Source of the DNA: Chara braunii
Lineage: Eukaryota > Streptophyta > Charophyceae > Charales > Characeae
Assembly: GCA_003427395.1 (NCBI GenBank)
Contig: BFEA01000299.1
Span: forward strand, 1,956,692-1,977,320
DNA length: 20,629 nt
Direction of reading: 5' to 3'
Shown: in pieces, positions 1-6,288 of the stretch
How the letters are laid out: the number at the start of each line of letters is the position of its first letter
How positions within the stretch are numbered: the first letter of the stretch is position 1
Notes under the pieces: generated by a model
The model's input: the letters and a program-made list of their open reading frames with translations, nothing else
What the model was told of the DNA's origin: nothing
Database searches by the model: none
Program-made: the position numbers and the translations under genes

Positions 1-77
1 TTTTTCTTTTTTAGAGATTTGTTTTAGATTTCTTTTCTTAGATTTCATTTAGATTTTTTTCCTTTTTTTTTTTTTCT
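1..77. repeat. T-rich low-complexity tract
   Basis: The window opens in a T-rich stretch in which the motif TTAGATTT recurs at irregular spacing, ending in a run of more than ten T. No gene signal is visible here. It could be the pyrimidine tract of an intron or simple low-complexity sequence. Confidence 0.7.
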
Positions 78-115
78 TCTTAAATTTCCCCTCCGCGCCT
101 GCGATTTGGCTAGAT

Positions 116-139
116 GCCCGTTCGTTTCAACGAACGGGC
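116..139. repeat. near-perfect palindrome, first hairpin of the array
   Basis: GCCCGTTCGTT and AACGAACGGGC form 11 complementary base pairs around a central TC. In RNA the innermost pairs would open into a short loop. Confidence 0.85.
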
Positions 140-199
140 TGTTGGACCTATTATTGCTCTTGAACCTGGTGTTGTTGGCGTCTAGGTGCGGGCACCAGT

Positions 200-404
200 T
201 TGGTCCTTGAGCGTTTTAAGACTGAAGGCCAGAGGTGTGGGGCCGTGGGCCGTAGATGTGGCTGCCAGACTGTTTCGTCGGGCTCTCACCGACTCATCAG
301 GAGGCTGAACCTCGACAATCAGGGTGAACAAAATCGAATGAATCTATCCTCAGGACATGGGGGTGTGCAAACACCTTTCTTCTGGGCACTAGCACGTCGT
401 TCAG
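200..404 (+). other. possible exon ending at a consensus splice donor
   Basis: A reading frame is open through this stretch and meets a textbook 5' splice site, CAG|GTAAGT, with the intron starting at 405. The encoded peptide is rich in R and G and is not recognised. There is no clear start: the frame has no good ATG near its beginning. If the donor is real, the downstream hairpin array would lie inside an intron. The evidence is one good splice site plus a short open frame, so this is only a suggestion. Confidence 0.25.
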
Positions 405-502
405 GTAAGTTTTAGTTTCCTTTTTTTCGATTTTCTTTTTTTTTTCCCGTTTTGTGGCCGTTGGAGAACGGGCAGTGGGGGAAAACGGGAAAAGGGGCAG
501 AA

Positions 503-521
503 ACGAGGCAAACTGCCTCGT
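503..521. repeat. hairpin, copy 1 of a repeated stem
   Basis: ACGAGGCA and TGCCTCGT pair perfectly over 8 bp around the loop AAC. The same stem recurs at 567-584, so this is the only hairpin in the array present twice. Confidence 0.85.
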
Positions 522-566
522 GAAAAACTGTAAGGAAAAAAACAAAAACAAAGAGAGAAAACGAAA

Positions 567-584
567 ACGAGGCAACTGCCTCGT
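567..584. repeat. hairpin, copy 2 of a repeated stem
   Basis: The arms are identical to those of the hairpin at 503-521, but the loop is AC instead of AAC. Both copies are preceded by A-rich sequence. Confidence 0.85.
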
Positions 585-662
585 GGGTACCAAAGAAGAA
601 CAGTCTTTTCGGTTGTATGGGAGCAAGATGAGCTCCCACTATGGGTTGGTGCGAATATTAGT

Positions 663-689
663 GGCCGTGAGATCTAGAATCTCGCGGCC
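663..689 (+). repeat. 11-bp hairpin with one G-U pair
   Basis: GGCCGTGAGAT and ATCTCGCGGCC pair over 11 positions around the loop CTAGA. The single non-Watson-Crick position is T668-G684, which is a wobble only if the plus strand is transcribed. Confidence 0.7.
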
Positions 690-794
690 TACAGTGTGCG
701 CGTGAGAGTGGGAAAGGGAAGTTGGTTGGAGAGAGGAAGGCAGGAGGGACGTGAGAGTTGGGAGGGGGAGGTCCTACTCCTCCCAAACTGACAA

Positions 795-823
795 CTGCCC
801 TCCTCGTTTTCAGGGGAGGGCAG
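795..823 (+). repeat. hairpin with 9 perfect bp plus a wobble extension
   Basis: CTGCCCTCC and GGAGGGCAG pair perfectly. T804-G814 and C805-G813 extend the stem to 11 bp with one G-U wobble. Confidence 0.75.
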
Positions 824-838
824 AGCAAAAGGTGGAGA

Positions 839-887
839 GTTGTTGCATGCAACAACATGCACCTGGCTGAGAAAAGAGCTAGGTGCA
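839..887 (+). repeat. two adjacent hairpins, including an 18-bp perfect palindrome
   Basis: Bases 839-856 (GTTGTTGCATGCAACAAC) are a perfect palindrome. One base later, TGCACCTGGCT at 858-868 pairs with AGCTAGGTGCA at 877-887 over 11 bp with one G-U wobble and an 8-base purine loop. Confidence 0.8.
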
Positions 888-947
888 GTAAAAATTAGAA
901 TTAGCTTTATTTTTATTTTTATTTTGTTTTTTTTTTCCTCATTTTGT

Positions 948-967
948 GTGAGGACACTTGTCCTCAC
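948..967. repeat. 9-bp hairpin
   Basis: GTGAGGACA and TGTCCTCAC pair perfectly around a two-base centre (20 bases in all). In RNA the innermost pair would open into a four-base loop. Confidence 0.8.
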
Positions 968-1005
968 GTGGTGCTGCCTTTGGCTGAAGCTGCCAGCGGT
1001 AACTG

Positions 1006-1034
1006 TCAGGCTCCCGTTTTTTAAGGGAGCCTGA
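1006..1034 (+). repeat. 10-bp hairpin with T-rich loop
   Basis: TCAGGCTCCC and GGGAGCCTGA pair perfectly around a 9-base loop that includes six T. It superficially resembles a bacterial terminator, but the T run is inside the loop, so a terminator is not called. Confidence 0.8.
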
Positions 1035-1081
1035 AAAGTAAAGGGTCATAAAAGGAAAAGGCTAGGTACAACCTTTTCCCC

Positions 1082-1151
1082 GATGTATCTGCCCTGGAAA
1101 AAAGGTCCAGATACATCAAAATGTAAGGGGTTGTATCTCTCCAACCCCTTA
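1082..1151. repeat. two consecutive 10-bp hairpins
   Basis: GATGTATCTG (1082) pairs with CAGATACATC (1108-1117), and TAAGGGGTTG (1124) pairs with CAACCCCTTA (1142-1151). Both stems are perfect and only six bases separate them. Confidence 0.85.
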
Positions 1152-1192
1152 TCAGAAAAATAAAAGAAAAATAGATTTGGAAATGGCAGGAG

Positions 1193-1226
1193 CCCAGCTA
1201 TCTCGTGAGATTCCGAGATAGCTGGG
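1193..1226. repeat. 13-bp hairpin, the longest perfect stem in the array
   Basis: CCCAGCTATCTCG and CGAGATAGCTGGG pair perfectly around an 8-base loop. A perfect 13-bp fold-back with so short a loop is very unlikely by chance in a 20 kb window. Confidence 0.9.
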
Positions 1227-1394
1227 AAAAAGAAAAGAAAAAAAAAAATAGGACAGTTAAAGAAACTGCCCCACACCAAGGCTGTGGCTGTGGTGCGGCC
1301 ACAGTTAGCCCTGGATCTTGGACAAATCAAGGGTTCACTGTGAGCCCACGATTTTGTCTGGGGGCTAGAGTGACGTCCAACCCTCCTCAGCCAC

Positions 1395-1401
1395 TATAAA
1401 A
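1395..1401 (+). promoter_or_regulatory. possible TATA box
   Basis: TATAAAA lies just upstream of the hairpin GGCAGCTG/CAGCTGCC at 1404-1423. No transcript or coding frame is clearly attached to it, and the minisatellite follows about 320 bases downstream. An isolated match of this kind can occur by chance. Confidence 0.2.
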
Positions 1402-1658
1402 CAGGCAGCTGTCCCCAGCTGCCACACAAAAGCACTCGTGTTGTCAATTGTGTGACGTGCACACTTGAGTGCTGCTGAGGAGCTGAGGTGCTGCCTGAAG
1501 ACTTCAAGGAGGAGGCTGGAGACCTGCAGAGGAGCGCGAGGAGAGGATCTGGGCAGCCATAACCAAGGCAGGAAGCACTCTGCTCCCCGTCCCTCTGGCT
1601 GTGCTGGTCCCACGTGACGGACCCAGGGACGTTCCGGGATTACGGCAGTGCGGCACAA

Positions 1659-1687
1659 TAAAATTTGGGCCTCGGACCCAAATTTTA
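1659..1687. repeat. 11-bp hairpin, last of the array
   Basis: TAAAATTTGGG and CCCAAATTTTA pair perfectly around a 7-base loop. It closes the dense array, and the minisatellite starts about 40 bases later. Confidence 0.85.
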
Positions 1688-1723
1688 CTAATTTTGGCCT
1701 GCCATTTTTCCATTACGGTGGGG

Positions 1724-2205
1724 AAGTGCTACCAAATTTCTGCGGCGGCCACGCAGGTTTTACGGCGGTGGTACGGAAGTGCTGCCGAATTTATGCGGCG
1801 GCGACGCAGGTTTGACGACGGTGGTATGGAAGTGCTGCCGAATTTCTGCGGCGGCGACGCAGGTTTTACGGCGGTAGTACGGAAGTGTTGCCGAACTTTT
1901 GCGGAGGCGACACAAGATTGACGACGGTGGTACGGAAGCGTTGCCGAATTTTTTGCGGCGGAAGCACTAAGTTTGAGAGCGGTGGTGCGGAAGCGCTGTC
2001 GAATTTTTGCGGCGGCAGCACTAAGTTTGACAGCGGTGGTGCGGAAGAGCTGCCGAATTTTTGCGGCGACTACATTCCGTTTGACGGCGGTGGTGCGGAA
2101 ACGCTGCCGAATTTTTGCAGCGGCGACACTAAGTTTAACAACAGTAGTGTGGAAGCGCTGCCGAATTTTCACAAGGACGGCACAAGATTTACACCGGTGT
2201 CGGCG
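1724..2205. repeat. 53/54-bp minisatellite, about nine copies
   Basis: The core GCTGCCGAATTT recurs at 1781, 1834, 1887, 1940, 1995, 2049, 2103 and 2157, with a degenerate unit before the first. Spacing is 53 bp for the early copies, 55 once, then exactly 54 bp. Each unit carries GCCG and CGGC around an AT-rich centre, so it can fold. In the 54-bp half both strands stay open: the plus frame repeats an 18-residue unit with the motif LPNFCGG, and the minus frame one with the motif KIRQRFRTT. The 53-bp half cannot keep any frame, so a non-coding minisatellite is more likely than a repeat protein. Confidence 0.9.
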
Positions 2206-2334
2206 GTATTTTTTTTTGCATTGAACGACAACTGGGCATCAGCGCAGGGGAGGTGCCACTAGAGTGGTGTGTTTTGAGGTGGCGTGGACTTGACGACGCT
2301 GTAACGTGGTGACAGTGGAAGCAAGTGGTGGCGA

Positions 2335-2354
2335 CGCTTACTGAAAAGTAAGTG
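2335..2354 (+). repeat. hairpin with GAAA loop
   Basis: CGCTTACT pairs with AGTAAGTG over 8 positions (one G-U in plus-strand RNA) and closes a GAAA loop of the stable GNRA type. It lies 11 bases before the larger nested hairpin at 2366-2420. Confidence 0.5.
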
Positions 2355-2365
2355 AGGGGGTGTTG

Positions 2366-2420
2366 TGGTAAGGAGTCGCAGCAAGAGAGTGGTGTAGATC
2401 ACTTTGCTGAAGACTCACCA
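2366..2420 (+). ncRNA. nested 18-bp stem-loop, possible structured RNA
   Basis: Four stems nest in order: TGGT/ACCA, GAGTC/GACTC, AGCAA/TTGCT and AGTG/CACT. They give 18 base pairs with small internal loops (aag; gc opposite gaa; gag) and a terminal loop of 8 bases. The shape is a miRNA-precursor-like arm, but it is shorter than most plant precursors. No expression evidence exists, so RNA function is an inference. Confidence 0.35.
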
Positions 2421-2979
2421 TAGTAAAATTCTGAAGATAAGAGTTGTACGACTTCTCAAGTAAATTTCAAGGTCAGTGGTCAGTCAGTTTGACTCAGACC
2501 CTTTCACGCCTGAGTTAACCCACACTTTTCTCGACCCTGTTCTTTGAATGTTCACTGAAAGGTAGAGGAAATGTGTGTTTGCGCGTGTGAATGTGAGTCT
2601 GACCCGAGTTTGGGTTTGCATTGTTTTTCTGTTGAACTTGTCGTCTGATCCGACTGCAGGTGTGGCTTATTGAAATGGAAGGGGGTGTGACCATGAGATG
2701 GCTAACGCTTGGTTGCTCTCACTTCTCCACACTTGTATGTATGTGTGAAACTAAAAAAAAGAAAGAAGACTACGAAAAAAAAAAAGTGATCACTAAGAAG
2801 AAAAGCCTAAATGGACATAGATTATTCCCAAGGTCACCGGTTCTTTCTCGAATGACCCTCTTCGTCTATGCCCGTCCGTCTGAATGGCTTTTTCCTTTTG
2901 TGATCATTTTTCATCTAAGTTGTTCTAGACGTCAGGTGGCAAGAAGTCGTTTGTTCACCGTGGTAGATTCCTTTCCTTT

Positions 2980-3207
2980 TTCTATGAGGCATCTGAGGCG
3001 GGGGTTTGTTGCCTTAGGGGCCGACCCTGTTATCGACTCGGAGTGGACCGCTCTGCGGGGGGGGATTATGCTGTTGTGGTGGAGCCAGCCCGACTTCTGA
3101 GATCCGAGGTTTTCTCGGGCGAGGACGAGGGGTATCCCACACCACCTCCTAGGGGAAGGACAGACGTATATTCATGGAAAGGCTTCTATAATTTCTTGGC
3201 GCCTCAC
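2980..3207 (+). CDS. probable coding exon of an unrecognised spliced gene (5' end uncertain)
   Basis: The frame ends at a good splice donor, CAC|GTAAGG, at 3207/3208. It reads in the same phase (0) as the exon that begins at 3446 after a pyrimidine-rich CAG acceptor. The peptide just before the donor is natural-looking and contains a proline-rich YPTPPP, a WKGFYNF segment and acidic stretches. No in-frame ATG was found, so the start must lie further upstream, probably in another exon. The left boundary given here is only where the frame looks plausible. The protein family is not recognised. Confidence 0.4.
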
Positions 3208-3445
3208 GTAAGGGATAACTGTTGTAGTATACCCTTTTGGTGGCCATATTAAGACTCACTGACGCATGGGGAACTGGTGCCATAAGCAACCTAGTTCGTG
3301 TCATACTAGTTTAAGCAGAGTGCAGTTAGGCACTCTTATCGCGGATGGCCGTGCCAGGAGAAGCACGAACTGAAAGGAAGAAGGATGTATGAATAATACT
3401 CAGTAGCAGAGATTTTAACGTAACTACTCTCGTCTTTCTTTTCAG
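3208..3445 (+). other. probable spliceosomal intron, 238 nt
   Basis: It starts GTAAGG and ends in a pyrimidine stretch followed by TTTTCAG. Both flanking frames join in phase 0. The intron itself has stops in that frame, for example the TAA soon after the donor's first reading-through codons. Confidence 0.5.
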
Positions 3446-3958
3446 ATGGCAGCAGGGACGACGGTCTGTCACCTTTTCTGCAATCGTGACGTAGCGGCAG
3501 AATGGGCCAAGTCCTCAAAACGTAATGGAGAAAAATTAGACACAGTAGGGCGAACCGTCTTCAATCCGGATGAATTATATTCTGAGGTGGATGTCCCACG
3601 GTTCTGGGATGACAATGCGCGGAACCCTCCTAGAAGACTCATTTTCAGATCAAGAGCCGAACTAGACATCCTTCACTACGAGTTCGCGCCGCCACTGCCC
3701 GATCGCGACTTCGTCAACATGAACTTAGTGGTGATGCAACCATATGAGATAAACCCTCGAATGAACGAAATTCTTGAGATAAGGCTGACTTTCGTTCGTA
3801 CCGTACTTTGGTTAAACGAACGGCAGGGTCCTTTCTTTGGCATATATCATACAAGACGAGTACGGACGAATAGGTTCATCATTCTACGAGTTGAACCATT
3901 CTCAGAGCATGCATGGCAAGATGAGGAGGATGAACTCATAAAACGATTACTCAACTGA
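3446..3958 (+). CDS. unrecognised protein, large central exon
   Basis: A 170-codon frame begins exactly after a CAG acceptor and ends at TGA 3956-3958. Composition is that of a folded soluble protein, with no signal peptide or membrane segment. The N-terminal part has two cysteines and a helical charged region. Residues about 70-125 alternate like beta strands: LHYEFAPPLP, then VNMNLVVMQPYE, then LEIRLTF. This strand order is loosely similar to the cystatin-like repeats in the downstream LTR element, but the similarity is only at the pattern level. The frame may continue by splicing from GT at 3860 or 3890, both phase 0, to the acceptor at 3981. No catalytic motif is visible. Confidence 0.5.
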   Translation: MAAGTTVCHLFCNRDVAAEWAKSSKRNGEKLDTVGRTVFNPDELYSEVDVPRFWDDNARNPPRRLIFRSRAELDILHYEFAPPLPDRDFVNMNLVVMQPYEINPRMNEILEIRLTFVRTVLWLNERQGPFFGIYHTRRVRTNRFIILRVEPFSEHAWQDEEDELIKRLLN

Positions 3959-4389
3959 TGAAGTTTTGTTCTGACACGCAGATGCCTGGAGCTCGACGAG
4001 ATATGACCATCCCGAGGTACCTGCTGGTTCGCGATACGCTTGAGGACGATCTCATTAGAGGAGCAGAGCAATTTTTACGAGTTCAAGATGGTTCTCCCAC
4101 GGAATGGATCGACTTCATTGGCCTACTCCGAAATGGAGAGGGATTTTCCCCTAGCACTCGCGCGGATTTTCGGGCAAACACGGCTCAAACTCCCGAGGAG
4201 TTTTATGGATACACATTGTATTTTCACCGTGCGAGTAATCTCCAATGTCTCTCTCGAGTCATTGTGAGTATCAGGATTACCTCATCCGGCAGACGCTTCG
4301 GCGTCGTCTGGATCCAGGACACAGAGACCCGACACTTATTTGGACTTAGTCGACCTCTGCGAGTCATAGTTTGGAGGTTAGCTTCATGA
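3958..4389 (+). CDS. unrecognised protein segment, probable continuation of the same gene
   Basis: A 143-codon frame whose ATG overlaps the stop of the previous frame (TGATG at 3956-3960). In a plant nuclear gene translation coupling is not expected. More likely the real exon starts at 3982, directly after the acceptor CACGCAG, in the same phase. The C-terminal half contains EEFYGYTLYFHR and SRVIVSIRITS, a strand pair resembling the VLT...RIYV pair of the LTR-encoded domain. A consensus donor GTGAGT lies inside at 4264 (phase 0). If used, the exon ends there and the rest of this frame is intronic. Weaker phase-0 donors lie near 4365-4370. Confidence 0.45.
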   Translation: MKFCSDTQMPGARRDMTIPRYLLVRDTLEDDLIRGAEQFLRVQDGSPTEWIDFIGLLRNGEGFSPSTRADFRANTAQTPEEFYGYTLYFHRASNLQCLSRVIVSIRITSSGRRFGVVWIQDTETRHLFGLSRPLRVIVWRLAS

Positions 4390-4413
4390 ATGACCTCTTT
4401 CTATGATACTCAG

Positions 4414-4533
4414 ATTATTAGAGTCATGCGAGGTGGACGGAGGGCGACCCTAACATTCGATGACAGTGAGCTCGCGCGATTGGATTCATTAGAGGCTCAG
4501 GCGCGCGGAGGACGGCAAATCTACTTGGGATAG
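4414..4533 (+). CDS. probable last exon of the unrecognised gene
   Basis: After the acceptor ATACTCAG, 39 codons are open to TAG 4531-4533. The peptide is basic at first (VMRGGRRATLTF) and then helical and acidic (DDSELARLDSLEAQA). It joins in phase 0 to the donor at 4264 or to weaker donors near 4365-4370. It is short and unrecognised, and is supported mainly by the splice site and phase agreement. Confidence 0.35.
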   Translation: MIRVMRGGRRATLTFDDSELARLDSLEAQARGGRQIYLG

Positions 4534-4542
4534 ACACCATCT

Positions 4543-4567
4543 TCTGATATCCAACTTGGATTTCAGA
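4543..4567. repeat. 25-base imperfect palindrome
   Basis: TCTGATATCCAA and TTGGATTTCAGA are complementary at 11 of 12 positions around a single central base. It lies ten bases after the last probable exon and could be part of its 3' UTR. Confidence 0.7.
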
Positions 4568-4909
4568 TAACACCTACACATTGACTTGTCCTGTTGAGGA
4601 AGTCATATGACTTATGACTTCACGAGGTAATCATAAAACACAAAACAAAAACACATTCTGTAGATAGGGCCGCCAGATGGATAGTATCTGGATAACCCCG
4701 ATGATGACGCTATCATGCTTATGCATTGAGGGGTAATCGCATGTATAAAGACTCATGTTAGAAGCAAGATGAAGACGATAGCGGAGGTGGGGTCGAACCG
4801 AGAGTTCAAACTCCGGCCAGGAACCAGATCACTTGTTGATCTGCATGGTAGCATTGGTATTTACTTGCAGAAGCAACTCATGACAAACTTCTGTAGGCAT
4901 GATGTAGTC

Positions 4910-4942
4910 CTAAATTCAGACTTGTAAAAAGTCTGACTTTAG
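4910..4942. repeat. 13-bp interrupted hairpin
   Basis: CTAAA-T-TCAGACTT pairs with AAGTCTGA-C-TTTAG: 8 bp, one mismatch, then 5 bp, around a 5-base loop. Confidence 0.8.
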
Positions 4943-5072
4943 TTTAAAAGGTTTGAAAAAGGAATTTATGTGTCAACCATATCGACGACGAGGAGGAAAG
5001 CACAATAGCTTGACCCTTTTCGTCAGACCAAACCTATTAAAAATCATTGTGCTATAATTGTTGAGATGGTTG
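4943..5072 (+). other. segment with two competing nested folds
   Basis: Fold 1 pairs TTTAA-A-AGGTTTG (4943-4955) with CAAACCT-A-TTAAA (5029-5041), AAAAGG (4957) with CCTTTT (5015), and TCAA (4973) with TTGA (5010). Fold 2 pairs CAACCAT (4974-4980) with ATGGTTG (5066-5072) and AGCACAAT (4999-5006) with ATTGTGCT (5046-5053). The two folds share bases and cross, so both cannot form as simple nested structures. Confidence 0.4.
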
Positions 5073-5119
5073 GTTTAAAAGAATGACTTCGTGTATATTA
5101 TTTTTTGTGATTTCGTCTG

Positions 5120-5125
5120 AATAAA
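5120..5125 (+). promoter_or_regulatory. possible polyadenylation signal AATAAA
   Basis: AATAAA in an AT-rich context, 590 bases after the last probable stop codon at 4533. The distance is long, so assignment to that gene is weak. Confidence 0.2.
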
Positions 5126-5340
5126 TTAAATATATATCTATATTTGTATGAGGAGATTGTATGCAAGGGACTAGGGTCAAGTTGTTGTTGGTTTCTATAC
5201 TTGATTGAAACCGCTTTAGTCGACCGACGTACGCTTCATCCTTAGGAGATCAGCACCATAAGTGACGAAATGACGTCTGGATTCAACAGGCGTTTTAATC
5301 ACGTATACCTATACTACATCGTGCGAGCAAACGCCCTCGA

Positions 5341-5388
5341 CTGACCCACCTCTGCAACTGCATGTAAAAGCTTTCGCATGTGGGTCAG
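5341..5388. repeat. 9-bp inverted repeat
   Basis: CTGACCCAC (5341-5349) and GTGGGTCAG (5380-5388) pair perfectly. The 30-base loop contains AAAGCTTT and two CATG sites that can pair further. Confidence 0.75.
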
Positions 5389-5407
5389 TAGCTCGGCAGG
5401 GATACAC

Positions 5408-5435
5408 CCCTAAGGGTGGTGACAGCCCCTTAGGG
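5408..5435. repeat. 9-bp hairpin
   Basis: CCCTAAGGG (5408-5416) and CCCTTAGGG (5427-5435) pair perfectly around a 10-base loop. Confidence 0.75.
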
Positions 5436-6009
5436 AAGAAAGCTTCTGCCCCGCGGGAACCTATCTTGTCGTAGGGGACCTTGGGATGTACAAGTTGGCG
5501 CACCCGGCTAGAGCGACGAAGGGACGACGCGACCACGCACCGCCTTGGCGGCTTGCAAAAACTATTTCACCTCGTCCCCAAGTTGTCTCCTTGTTTTGTT
5601 TTTTATTGTGTAACTCCTGCGTGACGTGGCCGGGAGGGCCCTCGTTCGCGCGGGGGCCGATGCGCTCGACAGTGTCCTTCACACTCCATCGGAGTAGAAC
5701 ATAGAAGTGGGAGGACCAAGCGGTCGGGGACACTCTGCTTTGCCAGAAACTGATGAGGGAAAAGACCCTTGGACTAGCAAAAAAACAGAAGTTTATTGAG
5801 TTCGTGGTCTATATTAACGAGTCAGACGGAAGGTTGCGTGGTACTTACTCATCTCTGGAAGCGACTGAGCATGCCAAGGCTAGGCTCGAGTAAACAGAGA
5901 AGGTGCCCAAGCTTTTCCCTTGAGGTCCTCACTAGCACTTCAGCTAACGAGAGCATTTCAACAGTTAGCAACCCTTTCAAGTGGTCAGTGTGTAGTGATC
6001 GTTACCCCG

Positions 6010-6170
6010 GTAAACATTCAACCAACCGAGTTATCAGGAGCTTAAGTCAGAACTCATTCCATAATATCCAAGCAACATTCAACAACATTCTAGCAAATAC
6101 TCAGTTAGTACTCAAACAATGCTCAATAAGTATTCAATCAACATTCAATCATCCATGCTACTCGAGACTT
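6010..6170 (+). repeat. short-motif degenerate repeats inside the LTR
   Basis: Variants of CATTCAA(C), ACTCAA and CTCAAT recur many times with spacing of roughly 10-20 bases. The equivalent stretch of the 3' LTR (about 19096-19235) has the same pattern. It lies just upstream of the LTR-encoded frame, where U3 enhancer repeats are often found. That role is an inference. Confidence 0.5.
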
Positions 6171-6288
6171 TCAACTAGAATCAATCGGTACATGGTCATC
6201 CTCCATGTTTTGCATGAAAGACCAGTTCTGATCAGTCAGTTTCCCCATTCAAAGATATTGGATATGTTCCAACACTCAGCAACAACAC

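Larger units (their letters stand above)
116..1687. repeat. array of about 20 successive stem-loops (inverted repeats)
   Basis: Perfect or near-perfect inverted repeats follow one another every 30-120 bases. Those with arms of at least 8 bp start at 116, 503, 567, 758, 795, 839, 858, 948, 1006, 1054, 1082, 1124, 1193, 1404 and 1659. Shorter or imperfect ones start at 166, 446, 618, 663, 1282, 1307, 1336, 1431 and 1607. Apart from one repeated pair (503 and 567) the stems are unrelated in sequence. Linkers are mostly A-rich or T-rich. Several stems contain G-T pairs that would be G-U wobbles in plus-strand RNA (663-689, 795-823, 858-887). No protein-coding frame runs through the block. A structured RNA, a cluster of small fold-back insertions, or an unusual mutational process are all possible. 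Confidence 0.85.
2206..2979 (+). other. no clear gene; A-rich and hairpin-bearing spacer
   Basis: This stretch holds a T tract near 2210, an A-rich stretch at 2750-2810 and two good hairpins (2335-2354 and 2366-2420). One frame is open from about 2660 to 3100, but it has a low-complexity lysine-rich section and no recognisable domain. The region could be upstream sequence or an intron of the gene that follows. Confidence 0.5.
4534..5672. other. non-coding, hairpin-rich spacer before the LTR element
   Basis: No convincing reading frame is present. Strong inverted repeats lie at 4543-4567, 4910-4942, 4943-5041, 5341-5388, 5408-5435 and 5549-5560. A possible polyadenylation signal is at 5120-5125. 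The last 370 bases are more GC-rich than what precedes them. Confidence 0.6.

Noticed and set aside
1006-1034. Rho-independent terminator
   Set aside because: The T run lies in the loop, not after the stem, and the window shows nuclear plant features.
1729-2172. Long minus-strand repeat protein of about 147 residues
   Set aside because: It is a shadow of the minisatellite; the 53-bp units break the repeat frame and both strands are open in the 54-bp half.
4783-4860. tRNA-like text on the minus strand (GGTTCGACCCC with a nearby stem-loop)
   Set aside because: The flanking bases cannot form a T stem, the 7-bp stem CAGATCA/TGATCTG is too long for an anticodon arm, and no acceptor stem closes.
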